A DNA stretch of 64,000 nucleotides, taken from contig NZ_NKJE01000015.1 of the NCBI RefSeq assembly GCF_002256285.1, forward strand, positions 1 through 64,000, written 5' to 3'. The first letter of the stretch is position 1. The number at the start of each line of letters is the position of its first letter. A model generated the notes under the pieces. It saw only the letters and a list, made by a program, of their open reading frames with translations, made no database searches and was not told where the DNA came from. Shown here piece after piece: positions 25,949 to 37,319 of the stretch. The position numbers and the translations under genes are program-made. Source of the stretch: Flavobacterium sp. BFFFF1 (lineage in GTDB: Bacteria; Bacteroidota; Bacteroidia; Flavobacteriales; Flavobacteriaceae).

Positions 25949-28915
25949 TTAAGAGTTGTGCTCTTCTTCAATCCTGTCGTGTTCCGCTTTTGAGATGGTG
26001 TCACATAATACCGGTGTCGCGATAAACAGCGAAGAGTATGTTCCTACGATGATACCCACAAGCATGGCAAAGATGAAGCCCCTGATGGATTCCCCACCGA
26101 AGATAAACATGATCGACAGTACAAAGATCATCGTCAACGACGTGTTCACGGTTCTTGACATGGTCGTATTAATCGATTTGTTTACGATATCATTAAAACT
26201 ACCTTTCGTCTTACCGCCAAGGAATTCCCTTACCCTGTCAAATACGATTACGGTATCGTTCATCGAATATCCAATTACCGTCAGGATTGCCGCAATGAAG
26301 TGCTGGTCGATTTCCATACCGAAAGGCATGTATTTCCAAAGCAACGAATAGATACCCAACACGAAGATCACGTCATGCGCCACAGCAGCAATCGCTCCAA
26401 GGCTGTATTGCCATTTCCTGAAACTGATGAACAGGTAAAGGAATACAATCGCCATCGCGCCCAAAACCGCCCAGTAAGCATTAGTCTTGATATCGGCAGC
26501 AACCGTTGGTCCTACTTTAGAAGACTGTACGACACCGAGTTTCTTACCTTCGTAAACGTTGGTGAATTTATCATAAGTCATGTCTGCACCATAATGTTTC
26601 TTCAGGCCTTCGAAAAGCATTTTATTTACTTCTTCGTCAACGCCGGTACCGTGCTCTGCGACTTTATATTTAGTAGTAATCTTCAACTGCGTTGGATCGC
26701 CGAAAACTTTTGCTTCAGCACTGCCGAAGATGGTTTTCATTTCAGCAGCCACTTCTTCAGCTTTTAATACTTTATCAAAACGCACCTGGAATGTCCTTCC
26801 TCCAAGGAAATCCGTACCGTAGTTTACACCATTTGTCGCCAATGAAGCCACACTTACGATCACTACAGACGCTGAGAAAATGTAAGTCCATTTTTTAATG
26901 CCAAGGAAATCAAAGTGGAAGTTGGTAAACCAGTTTTTTGACAAAGGCGTCACAAACGTCAGGTTGTTTTTTCTTGCTGTACTCCAGTCCAGTAAAATCC
27001 TTGTAATGAATACTGAAGTAAACAATGACGTGATAATACCAATCAACAATGTAATCGCGAAACCTTTAATAGGTCCTGTTCCAAAAACAACCAGAACGAT
27101 ACCGGTCAGGATGTGTGTTACGTTCGCATCAACGATAGAACGCATCGCACCTTTCCATCCAAATGATGTCTTAATGGCGTCTTCCAGTGATTTTCCGGAA
27201 CGCAGTTCTTCTTTCGCGCGTTCATAGATGATGATGTTCGCATCAACCGCTGTACCCATCGTCAAAACGATACCGGCAATACCCGGTAATGTCAATACAA
27301 ATCCAAAACTTACCATCACACCGAAAAGGAACAATAAGTTCACCGCAAGCGCGATGTTAGCATACCAACCGGCTTTTCCGTAGTACACAATCATCCAAAG
27401 TGAAACGAGTAACAATCCAACAATCGATGACATGATTCCGTTATCAATAGCTTCCTGTCCAAGGGATGGACCTACCACTTCTGACTGGATAATGTCTGCG
27501 GAAGCGGGAAGTTTACCTGCCCTCAATACATTCGCTAAATCTTTTGTTTCCGTAACATCAAAGTTTCCTGTAATTGAAGAGTTTCCTCCGGAGATCTTGC
27601 CGGTGGTTACACCAGGAGCAGAATATACGATGTTGTCCAGTACGATAGCGATATTTCCTTTTTCAAGGAATGCGGTATTGGTCATTTCCTCCCATTTCTT
27701 AGCGCCACTGAAGTTCATCTGCATGTTTACAGACGGGTGGTTGAATTGGTCAAATGTATCTTCGGCATTTACAATAACACCACCACTCATCGGTGGTACG
27801 TTGTTGTAGGTTCCTTTTAATGCGTATAAAGCGAAAGTAATGTTCTCAGTTTTCGTTTTCTCGTCAACTTCAGTCTCAGGCTTACCCCATACAAATTTTG
27901 CAAAATGCAGGTTGCCCGGAAGCAATACTTTAATATCCGGTCTTCTCAGGTACTCATTTACCGCAGCCGTATCTTTTTTAAGGTACTTTCCTAGTGTAGG
28001 AGAATACGAAGGGATCATTTTGCTAAACAGCGGACCGGCAGCTTTCGCTGTGTTGGCTGTATCCTTGGATTGTGCCAGCATCTTCGCTACATCATCTTTA
28101 GGTTTTGCTGTAGTATCCGTTGTGGCGGCAGTCTTAGTGGTTTCGGTTTTTTTCAAAACTTCATTTACAGTCTGTAGGTAAGGCATTACCTCTTCTGCTT
28201 TGAAAGTCGCCCAGAATTCCAATTGTGCTGTTCCAGCCAATAATTTCTTGATACGGTCCTGGTCTTTTGCACCAGGCAGCTCGATAAGGATTCTTCCTGA
28301 CTCACCCAATTTCTGGATGTTTGGTTGTGTTACACCAAATTGGTCAATACGCTTTCTCAAAACGTCGAAAGCACTATCCACAGACTCGTCTACTTTTTTG
28401 CGAATGACTTTCTCTGCTTCTTTGTCGGTCATTTCAAAATTAATGCCGTCTTTACCTTCAAGATTCTTGTTGGCAAAAATATCAGGCGAGGCCAGTTTTA
28501 CAGTTCCGTTTGAATTGTTTTTAAACGCATCAAAGAACGCATCGATATACGTTTGATTTCCCTGTTGGTTTTTAGAGGCATCATCCAGCGACTTGTTAAA
28601 AACCGGGTTTTTAGAGTAGTTTGAAAGGCCTTTCAGGATGTCTTTTACAGAAATCTGAAGCTGAACGTTCATTCCGCCCTCAAGGTCAAGACCTTTATTA
28701 ATTTTTTTACCCTTTACATCATTATAGGTGTAAAATAAAAAAACTTTCTCTTTCCCGATGGAATCAAGATACTTAAGTTCTTTCTTAGAATCACCTTTAG
28801 CATACTCTTTTGCCTTGGATTCAACGCTGTCTGCCACAAATGTGAAAGAAAGTTGGTAAATACTTACCAATGCAAATATGATTGCAAAAAATTTAACGAG
28901 TCCTCTATTCTGCAT
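25949..28915 (-). CDS. secDF: Fused protein translocase subunit SecDF
   Basis: 988-residue inner-membrane RND-superfamily protein that uses proton flow to pull proteins through SecYEG. The SecD half covers residues ~1-640: helix 1, the long periplasmic P1 domain with KGLDLEGGMNVQLQI and the IELPGAKDQDRIK segment, then helices 2-6. The SecF half (~650-988) contains GVNYGTDFLGGRTFQV and six more helices, giving twelve in total. A low-complexity Thr/Ala/Lys insertion (~250-290) lies within P1. The fused form is usual in Bacteroidota. It is separated from mdh by a 224-base gap with a terminator. Confidence 0.96.
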   Translation of the reverse strand: MQNRGLVKFFAIIFALVSIYQLSFTFVADSVESKAKEYAKGDSKKELKYLDSIGKEKVFLFYTYNDVKGKKINKGLDLEGGMNVQLQISVKDILKGLSNYSKNPVFNKSLDDASKNQQGNQTYIDAFFDAFKNNSNGTVKLASPDIFANKNLEGKDGINFEMTDKEAEKVIRKKVDESVDSAFDVLRKRIDQFGVTQPNIQKLGESGRILIELPGAKDQDRIKKLLAGTAQLEFWATFKAEEVMPYLQTVNEVLKKTETTKTAATTDTTAKPKDDVAKMLAQSKDTANTAKAAGPLFSKMIPSYSPTLGKYLKKDTAAVNEYLRRPDIKVLLPGNLHFAKFVWGKPETEVDEKTKTENITFALYALKGTYNNVPPMSGGVIVNAEDTFDQFNHPSVNMQMNFSGAKKWEEMTNTAFLEKGNIAIVLDNIVYSAPGVTTGKISGGNSSITGNFDVTETKDLANVLRAGKLPASADIIQSEVVGPSLGQEAIDNGIMSSIVGLLLVSLWMIVYYGKAGWYANIALAVNLLFLFGVMVSFGFVLTLPGIAGIVLTMGTAVDANIIIYERAKEELRSGKSLEDAIKTSFGWKGAMRSIVDANVTHILTGIVLVVFGTGPIKGFAITLLIGIITSLFTSVFITRILLDWSTARKNNLTFVTPLSKNWFTNFHFDFLGIKKWTYIFSASVVIVSVASLATNGVNYGTDFLGGRTFQVRFDKVLKAEEVAAEMKTIFGSAEAKVFGDPTQLKITTKYKVAEHGTGVDEEVNKMLFEGLKKHYGADMTYDKFTNVYEGKKLGVVQSSKVGPTVAADIKTNAYWAVLGAMAIVFLYLFISFRKWQYSLGAIAAVAHDVIFVLGIYSLLWKYMPFGMEIDQHFIAAILTVIGYSMNDTVIVFDRVREFLGGKTKGSFNDIVNKSINTTMSRTVNTSLTMIFVLSIMFIFGGESIRGFIFAMLVGIIVGTYSSLFIATPVLCDTISKAEHDRIEEEHNS

Positions 28916-29089
28916 TATTATTGAAATTAATTAATTTTTGTTGTATAATTTTATTGTTATCTGTTAAAAATAAATTCAAAATTTATTGGATTAAGAAAAT
29001 ACGTTCATAGTTGGATTTACGGATTTTTTTAAACCGAGCAAATATATAATTAACCGTAGGATTAACCAATTTATTTCTTAATAAATCTC

Positions 29090-29118
29090 AAAAAAAAGAC
29101 TGCAAGATTGCAGCCTTC
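29090..29118 (-). terminator. Intrinsic terminator of the gyrB-mdh transcript
   Basis: Leftward stem GGCTGCAA/TTGCAGTC with a minimal loop and a run of T. It ends the gyrB, DUF6588-like, mdh series. Confidence 0.75.
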
Positions 29119-29139
29119 TCTATAATTGTATTAAAATGA

Positions 29140-30075
29140 TTATGCCAGCACAGATTTAAGGTCGGCATTCATATTTCTCACCGCGTCTGAACTTTTTGCA
29201 AAAGCAGCCTTTTCGCTCTCGTTGAGATTGATGGAAACGATTTCCTCAATACCATTTTTCCCGATAATACACGGCACACCCATACAGATATCCGTTTGTC
29301 CGTATTCACCTTCCAGGAATACAGAACACGCGATCATCTTCCTTTGGTTATTCAATATGCTGTCCACAAGATACGCTACGGAAGCTCCCGGCGCATACCA
29401 GGCTGACGTCCCTAAAAGCCCGGTCAATGTAGCACCTCCCACCATGGTGTCTGCAGCTACTTTCTCCAACTCGGCAGCAGAAAGGAATTCTGAAACCGGG
29501 ATACCATTATAGGACGCCAATCTCGTCAACGGAATCATTGTGGTATCGCCATGGCCTCCAATCACCATCGCCGAAATATCATTGGCGGGTGTATTCAGTG
29601 CTTTTGAAAGGTAATACCTGAAGCGGGAACTGTCCAACGCGCCGCCCATACCGATAATCCTGTTTTTCGGCAGACCTGTGGCTTTTAAAGTCAGGTATGT
29701 CATCGTATCCATCGGATTTGAAACCACGACAATGATTGCGTTCGGCGAGTGTGCCAGCACGTTCTCAGCCACTGATTTTACAATCCCGGCGTTAATCCCA
29801 ATCAGTTCTTCACGGGTCATTCCTGGTTTCCTCGGAATTCCGGAAGTAATGACCACTACATCACTGTTTGCGGTTTTGGTATAATCATTCGTCACGCCAC
29901 TCAATTGGGTGTTAAATCCAGTATTGGTGGCACATTGCATAATATCCATTGCTTTTCCTTCAGCAAATCCTTCTTTAATATCAAGCAGGACTACTTCAGA
30001 AGCGATGCCGCGGTAGGAAATTACATCTGCACAAGACGCGCCTACATTTCCGGCGCCAACTATGGTAACTTTCAT
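29140..30075 (-). CDS. mdh: Malate dehydrogenase (LDH-like type)
   Basis: 311-residue NAD-dependent enzyme of the citric acid cycle, interconverting malate and oxaloacetate. The N-terminal dinucleotide motif GAGNVGASC and D32 (NAD preference), PRKPGMTRE with substrate arginines R81/R87, VSNPMD and IGGHGDTTM with catalytic H175 are all present. It lies 15 bases downstream of the DUF6588-like gene. Confidence 0.96.
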   Translation of the reverse strand: MKVTIVGAGNVGASCADVISYRGIASEVVLLDIKEGFAEGKAMDIMQCATNTGFNTQLSGVTNDYTKTANSDVVVITSGIPRKPGMTREELIGINAGIVKSVAENVLAHSPNAIIVVVSNPMDTMTYLTLKATGLPKNRIIGMGGALDSSRFRYYLSKALNTPANDISAMVIGGHGDTTMIPLTRLASYNGIPVSEFLSAAELEKVAADTMVGGATLTGLLGTSAWYAPGASVAYLVDSILNNQRKMIACSVFLEGEYGQTDICMGVPCIIGKNGIEEIVSINLNESEKAAFAKSSDAVRNMNADLKSVLA

Positions 30076-30090
30076 ATTAGATGGTGTTTG

Positions 30091-33040
<2,950 letters not shown>

Positions 33041-33073
33041 TTAATTGTATTCTGAGATTTTTTGTTTAACGGA

Positions 33074-33081
33074 CAAATATA
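33074..33081 (-). promoter_or_regulatory. Promoter -7 element for gyrB
   Basis: Leftward TATATTTG, an exact TAnnTTTG match 36 bases before the gyrB ATG. Further upstream lie a 9-bp inverted repeat (TCGAAAATT/AATTTTCGA, 33148-33178) and a small AAGGCTT..AAGCC hairpin. Confidence 0.55.
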
Positions 33082-33183
33082 TGGAAATGAGTGTAATTTT
33101 GCCTTAAAAAGGCTTGTGTAAAGCCGGAAGTTATCAACATTTAGTTGTCGAAAATTGCTGCATTTTCTGAATTTTCGAAAAAC

Positions 33184-33217
33184 AAAAAAAAAGCGCCGGA
33201 AAAAAATTCGGCGCTTC
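33184..33217 (-). terminator. Intrinsic terminator of asnB
   Basis: Leftward hairpin AAGCGCCG/CGGCGCTT with an A/T loop and a run of nine T, 28 bases after the asnB stop. Confidence 0.9.
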
Positions 33218-33245
33218 TTAACAAACAAACTATCTAACAACCTCA

Positions 33246-34862
33246 CTAAACTACGACTCCGGTTTTGGAAATTTCGGTATCCGCTTTTACGTGGGCCGAA
33301 TTCGCCCTTCCGCTCGGATCCTGGTTTTCCTGCCATTTCGGTATCCACTTACGAACCGTTTGCGCAGCACTCAACTGCGGATAATACTTGTGAAAAATAG
33401 ACCTATAATAAAATGCCTCTTTTGTAGTCGGTGTGTTATATGGGAACAAATCAGGAGCGGCATCCATCTGCTCATCGGTCACCTTCGATGCCGCATATTC
33501 GATAAGCTTATCGATCCAGCTGTACCCCACACCGTCCGAAAATTGTTCCTTTTGCCTCCACAAAACTTCTTGTGGTAAGTACGGCTGTTCCGGCGTGTCA
33601 AACGCTTTCCTTAAAATATACTTCTCTACGCCATCATACGTTTTTGGCTGCTTCTCCTCTGACTGGATCGTCATTGCGACGTCCAGGAAGGCTTTGTCCA
33701 GAAACGGAACCCGTGCTTCGAGTCCATGAGCCATCGTTGATTTGTCGGCTCTCAATAAATCCGCCGTAAACAACTTCTGGACCCTTTCAATCGTCTCTTT
33801 CTGGAATTCTTCGGTCGATGGTGCATTCCTGAAATACAGGTAACCGCCAAATACTTCATCCGCCCCTTCGCCGGAAAGCACGACTTTGATGCCCATATCG
33901 GTAATCGCTTTTGAAAGGAAATACATCGGGGTACTGGCCCGTACTGAAGTCACATCATAGGTCTCCAGGTGCCAGATTAACTTGTCCAGGATTTCAATTC
34001 CCTGTTCAATGGTGAAATGGATCTCATGGTGCTCTGTTTCTAAAAATTCAGCGACTTTGCGTGCCGCCTTGGCATCCGGTGCATCGGCATCAAGCCCGAT
34101 GGAAAACGAATGAAGCTTTTTGCCCTTCTCCTTCAACAATCGCGCCGCAATGGAGGATGTTAGTGACGAATCGAGTCCTCCGGAGAGCAAGACGCCAATC
34201 GGCACATCACTCATCAGCCTTTTTCTCGTGGCTTCAGTCAGCGCTTCCCGAATTTGGACCAAATCGAGCGGCTTATCCGCTTTTTTGTAATCTTCATATT
34301 CTGGCCGGTAGTATTTGATAAATCCGGTCTTTGGTGTGTAAAAATGACCTGGAGGAAAAGTGGAAAATGTCTTGCATTGGTCTGCAATCGGTTTCATTTC
34401 GGACGAAAAATAAATCCGCCCCCTTTCGTCCAATCCGTAGTACAAAGGTTTTACCCCTAATGGATCGCGGCCCGCAATAAAATCGTCACCGTCAATGACC
34501 ACAAATGCAAAATCCCCATCGAGCTTGTCCAGAAAGTCGTATCCAAATTCTTCGTACAAATGCACAATCACCTCTGAATCCGACTTCGTTTTAAACGTGT
34601 GGTGTTTTAATAGGCCATCGCGCAGTTCCTGGTGGTTGTAAATTTCACCATTATGCACCATGTAAGCAGATTTTGTGCCTTTTATCGGCTGTTTCCCTGA
34701 GTGCAAATCAATGATGGAAAGACGCTCATGGCTCAGGATATGGCCATTTTCAGTAATATGCAGATCACTTTCGTCCGGGCCGCGGTGCGACATCCGTTTT
34801 GACAATGTTTTTACTAACGCTTCATCCTTTCCTTTTCCTATAATGGCTAAAATCCCACACAT
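33246..34862 (-). CDS. asnB: Asparagine synthase B (glutamine-hydrolysing)
   Basis: 538-residue cytosolic enzyme making asparagine from aspartate, ATP and glutamine. The N-terminal class II glutamine amidotransferase begins MCGILAIIG with catalytic Cys2 and has SHRGPDE, SHERLSIIDL and VHNGEIYNH. The synthetase domain has the ATP-pyrophosphatase loop SGGLDSS (227-233). Slightly shorter than E. coli AsnB, with a polar C-terminal tail. A CATCTTTG box (one mismatch to the -7 consensus) is at 34899-34906. The 177-base gap upstream shows nothing else. Confidence 0.95.
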   Translation of the reverse strand: MCGILAIIGKGKDEALVKTLSKRMSHRGPDESDLHITENGHILSHERLSIIDLHSGKQPIKGTKSAYMVHNGEIYNHQELRDGLLKHHTFKTKSDSEVIVHLYEEFGYDFLDKLDGDFAFVVIDGDDFIAGRDPLGVKPLYYGLDERGRIYFSSEMKPIADQCKTFSTFPPGHFYTPKTGFIKYYRPEYEDYKKADKPLDLVQIREALTEATRKRLMSDVPIGVLLSGGLDSSLTSSIAARLLKEKGKKLHSFSIGLDADAPDAKAARKVAEFLETEHHEIHFTIEQGIEILDKLIWHLETYDVTSVRASTPMYFLSKAITDMGIKVVLSGEGADEVFGGYLYFRNAPSTEEFQKETIERVQKLFTADLLRADKSTMAHGLEARVPFLDKAFLDVAMTIQSEEKQPKTYDGVEKYILRKAFDTPEQPYLPQEVLWRQKEQFSDGVGYSWIDKLIEYAASKVTDEQMDAAPDLFPYNTPTTKEAFYYRSIFHKYYPQLSAAQTVRKWIPKWQENQDPSGRANSAHVKADTEISKTGVVV

Positions 34863-35039
34863 AATCTTCTTTGTTATCGGTTATTTATTTTGACAAGGCA
34901 AAGATGGATGATGACTTACGATTATGAAACCAAATCCAATATATCGGTTTCAAATAAAAACAATTAGGATGCCTTTTAAGTAAATTTATAAGCCGAGGTA
35001 ATAGAAATGCAAAATATGGTTGAAATCTGTAACTTTAGA

Positions 35040-35483
35040 CTACAATATACTTTCAATCGTGTATGTGCTTTCATTCAATTTAAACGAATGGCCGACGGCG
35101 TTCCCCATCAGTTTTTCCCCGAGCGGAGACTGTGGAGACAAGGCAAAAATGGTTGTTCCGTCAACAGTAATTTTTGGCAATGCAGTACAAACATAAAGGA
35201 GCAAACCATTTGCCGTCACCAGGCTTCCGGGAATAACTTTCTCGGAGTTCACTTTGGGATCAATCCGGTCTAAAACGGCTTTCTGCTCCAGATTTTCAGC
35301 GAGCTTGTAGTTCAGCTTTTCCTGCTCGATGTGCATCATGGACAATGCGGTTTCGTGCTTATCACCCGCGGAGCCTTTCGCATCATTCCGCGAGTCCTCT
35401 GCCAACGCGGAGATCATATCCCGAAACACGTCAATCTTATCCTGGACCAACTGGCAGTAATGCGAATGAATTTTTTGTTTCAT
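35040..35483 (-). CDS. GreA/GreB-type transcription factor homologue
   Basis: 147 residues. The C-terminal half has the GreA/B-like FKBP-fold signature (VIPGSLVTANG...ALSPQSPLGEKLMGNAVGHSF). The N-terminal half is a predicted helical hairpin with acidic residues (ISALAEDSRNDAKGSAGDKHETA). It probably binds RNA polymerase, but it is shorter than the canonical 158 residues, and homologues are often mislabelled '3-oxoacyl-ACP synthase'. It stands 69 bases after the beta-barrel gene, on the same strand. Confidence 0.75.
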   Translation of the reverse strand: MKQKIHSHYCQLVQDKIDVFRDMISALAEDSRNDAKGSAGDKHETALSMMHIEQEKLNYKLAENLEQKAVLDRIDPKVNSEKVIPGSLVTANGLLLYVCTALPKITVDGTTIFALSPQSPLGEKLMGNAVGHSFKLNESTYTIESIL

Positions 35484-35552
35484 TTTGAATGATACATTCT
35501 AAATCTTAAATGGCGTCGTGACCCATTTATAAATTAAAATTTATAATACGTA

Positions 35553-37295
35553 TCAGAAGTCAAATTTGTAGTTAGCCCCCAACATCACCTGGAACTGCTG
35601 CACCGGATAATTCAGCCATTTTTCATACGCCTGGTTCGCAATGTTGTTCAGTTTAAGGAAAGCGGTCCACCGCTCATTGTATTTGAACCCTACATGTGCG
35701 TTCGCATCCAAATAACTGTCGAGCGTCGCAATGTCTGTCCCTCCAATGCCATATTGGATCAAATCTTTCCGCTCTCCAACAAAAAACAACGAGGCGCCGG
35801 CATACCATTTCGGTGTAATATTGACATCAACCGTGGTGGCGAGTTTCAACGCGGGTAAATTCCAGGCTTCCTGCTGTGCATCCGTTTTGTAACTGTTAAA
35901 TGTTGCATTCACGCCAAACGCTACGTTCTTCGTAAAATCGGCTTTAAGCTCACCGAAAAAGCTAATGGTTTTGACATCGTCGTAGGCCAATTGGAAAGAA
36001 TTGCCCAATTGATAGCCTTTGAAATCACTTAAAAATCCTACGCCCACATCCGGCAATTGATTGACGAGGAACAAGGCCTTGTTCTTCTCGCTGGTGTAAG
36101 AACCCCTTACATTGTAGCTCACCGCACTTGATAATTTCCCTTTAAGTCCGGCAAAAATATCATACTGCCTGTCTGTTGGTGCTATAGATAATGTCGGGGA
36201 AACGAACGGGTTTTGGTTCGACAAATCCCGGTATGAATTCTGATCCAGGCCGCCTTCAGCCCCAGCATAGAAAATCATCAGGTCGCCAACCACTTTGAGT
36301 GACGCATTGATTTCCGGATAGACAAAAAATTTATTGTTGCTGTTTTCAAGGTCAAGACTGTAAAAAGCCGCCGCACCCAGATCGATGGTCCAGTCAGAAC
36401 GGTTGATCACAAAACTTGGATGCACCCCAAAATTAGTATAACCGTATTTAATCGCACCAGTATCATCGTAATTATTGCTAAAATCCCCGCCCACATAATC
36501 CACAATCAGATCCGTCTTGATCTTGGTATCATTGATCGTGAAATCAAATGAAGGCTTGATGTAGAAACGGTTTTCTGCCGAATCAAATGAATCCCAGAAA
36601 CGGTTGAATTTAAAGCTGGCTTCTTTGAAGAAACTGTCATTCAGGGCCAACTTCGAACCCAAATAAAAGTTATGGAACGTGTGCTGGGCATCTACGCCAT
36701 TATACTTTGCCGGATCTGGTACGCCGAAATAATCCTGTTGGACACCATACCAGTAATAAATCTGGTGCTGGTAACCCAAATCAGCGGTCCATGAAAGGTT
36801 GCTTTGCTTGTATCCATATGTCAAATCCAATGCGGAATTCGAAAACTTGTCTTCGAGTACCAGGTCCTTAATGCCGCCCTGTGAGGAGAAATGACGCAGC
36901 ATGCCCCCTATATAGCCGCTTTCGCCCACATTCTCCGTAACGAACAACTCGGCATTGGCATTGCCATAATTTCCTATAGCCAGCGTCACATAATTCTTAA
37001 ACAACCGCTCCTGCGCTGTTTTATCGACCGCAGCGGCCCTTCCTTTCGAAGGGGTAAAGGTTGACGCTACGGGAAATGAAAATATGTTGTACTTGATCTC
37101 TTCTTTTTTGGAATTGTCTTCATCTTCCAGTGAAGGCGTTTCCTTGATTTTAAACGCATCTGAAATGGTCGGTGCGTAAGGCTTCACGACATTCACGACC
37201 TCGTTACCCAAATCTTCCCCTTCTTTTTGTGCCGATGAAAACTGGAACGTCGCGAGTAATAAAATAAGTGCGGTATATTGGAAATTGATTTTCAT
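35553..37295 (-). CDS. Outer-membrane beta-barrel (TonB-dependent receptor-like, no plug seen)
   Basis: 580 residues with a signal peptide ending QFSSA|Q (~residue 22). Residues ~25-95 are charged and extended (VVKPYAPTISDAFKIKETPS), not a recognisable TonB plug or carboxypeptidase-like domain. From ~100 on, many amphipathic aromatic beta strands end with QVMLGANYKFDF, an outer-membrane insertion signal. It resembles the barrel half of TonB-dependent receptors. The gene begins 24 bases after a 1009-residue TPR gene, so the two are co-transcribed and their products may form one envelope complex. Substrate unknown. Confidence 0.8.
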   Translation of the reverse strand: MKINFQYTALILLLATFQFSSAQKEGEDLGNEVVNVVKPYAPTISDAFKIKETPSLEDEDNSKKEEIKYNIFSFPVASTFTPSKGRAAAVDKTAQERLFKNYVTLAIGNYGNANAELFVTENVGESGYIGGMLRHFSSQGGIKDLVLEDKFSNSALDLTYGYKQSNLSWTADLGYQHQIYYWYGVQQDYFGVPDPAKYNGVDAQHTFHNFYLGSKLALNDSFFKEASFKFNRFWDSFDSAENRFYIKPSFDFTINDTKIKTDLIVDYVGGDFSNNYDDTGAIKYGYTNFGVHPSFVINRSDWTIDLGAAAFYSLDLENSNNKFFVYPEINASLKVVGDLMIFYAGAEGGLDQNSYRDLSNQNPFVSPTLSIAPTDRQYDIFAGLKGKLSSAVSYNVRGSYTSEKNKALFLVNQLPDVGVGFLSDFKGYQLGNSFQLAYDDVKTISFFGELKADFTKNVAFGVNATFNSYKTDAQQEAWNLPALKLATTVDVNITPKWYAGASLFFVGERKDLIQYGIGGTDIATLDSYLDANAHVGFKYNERWTAFLKLNNIANQAYEKWLNYPVQQFQVMLGANYKFDF

Positions 37296-37319
37296 AATTT
37301 TTCGGTTTCTTGCTGCTGT

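Noticed and set aside
33131..33139. Replication origin near gyrB
   Set aside because: Only one imperfect DnaA-box-like sequence was found, with no cluster, no dnaA gene and no AT-rich unwinding element beside it.
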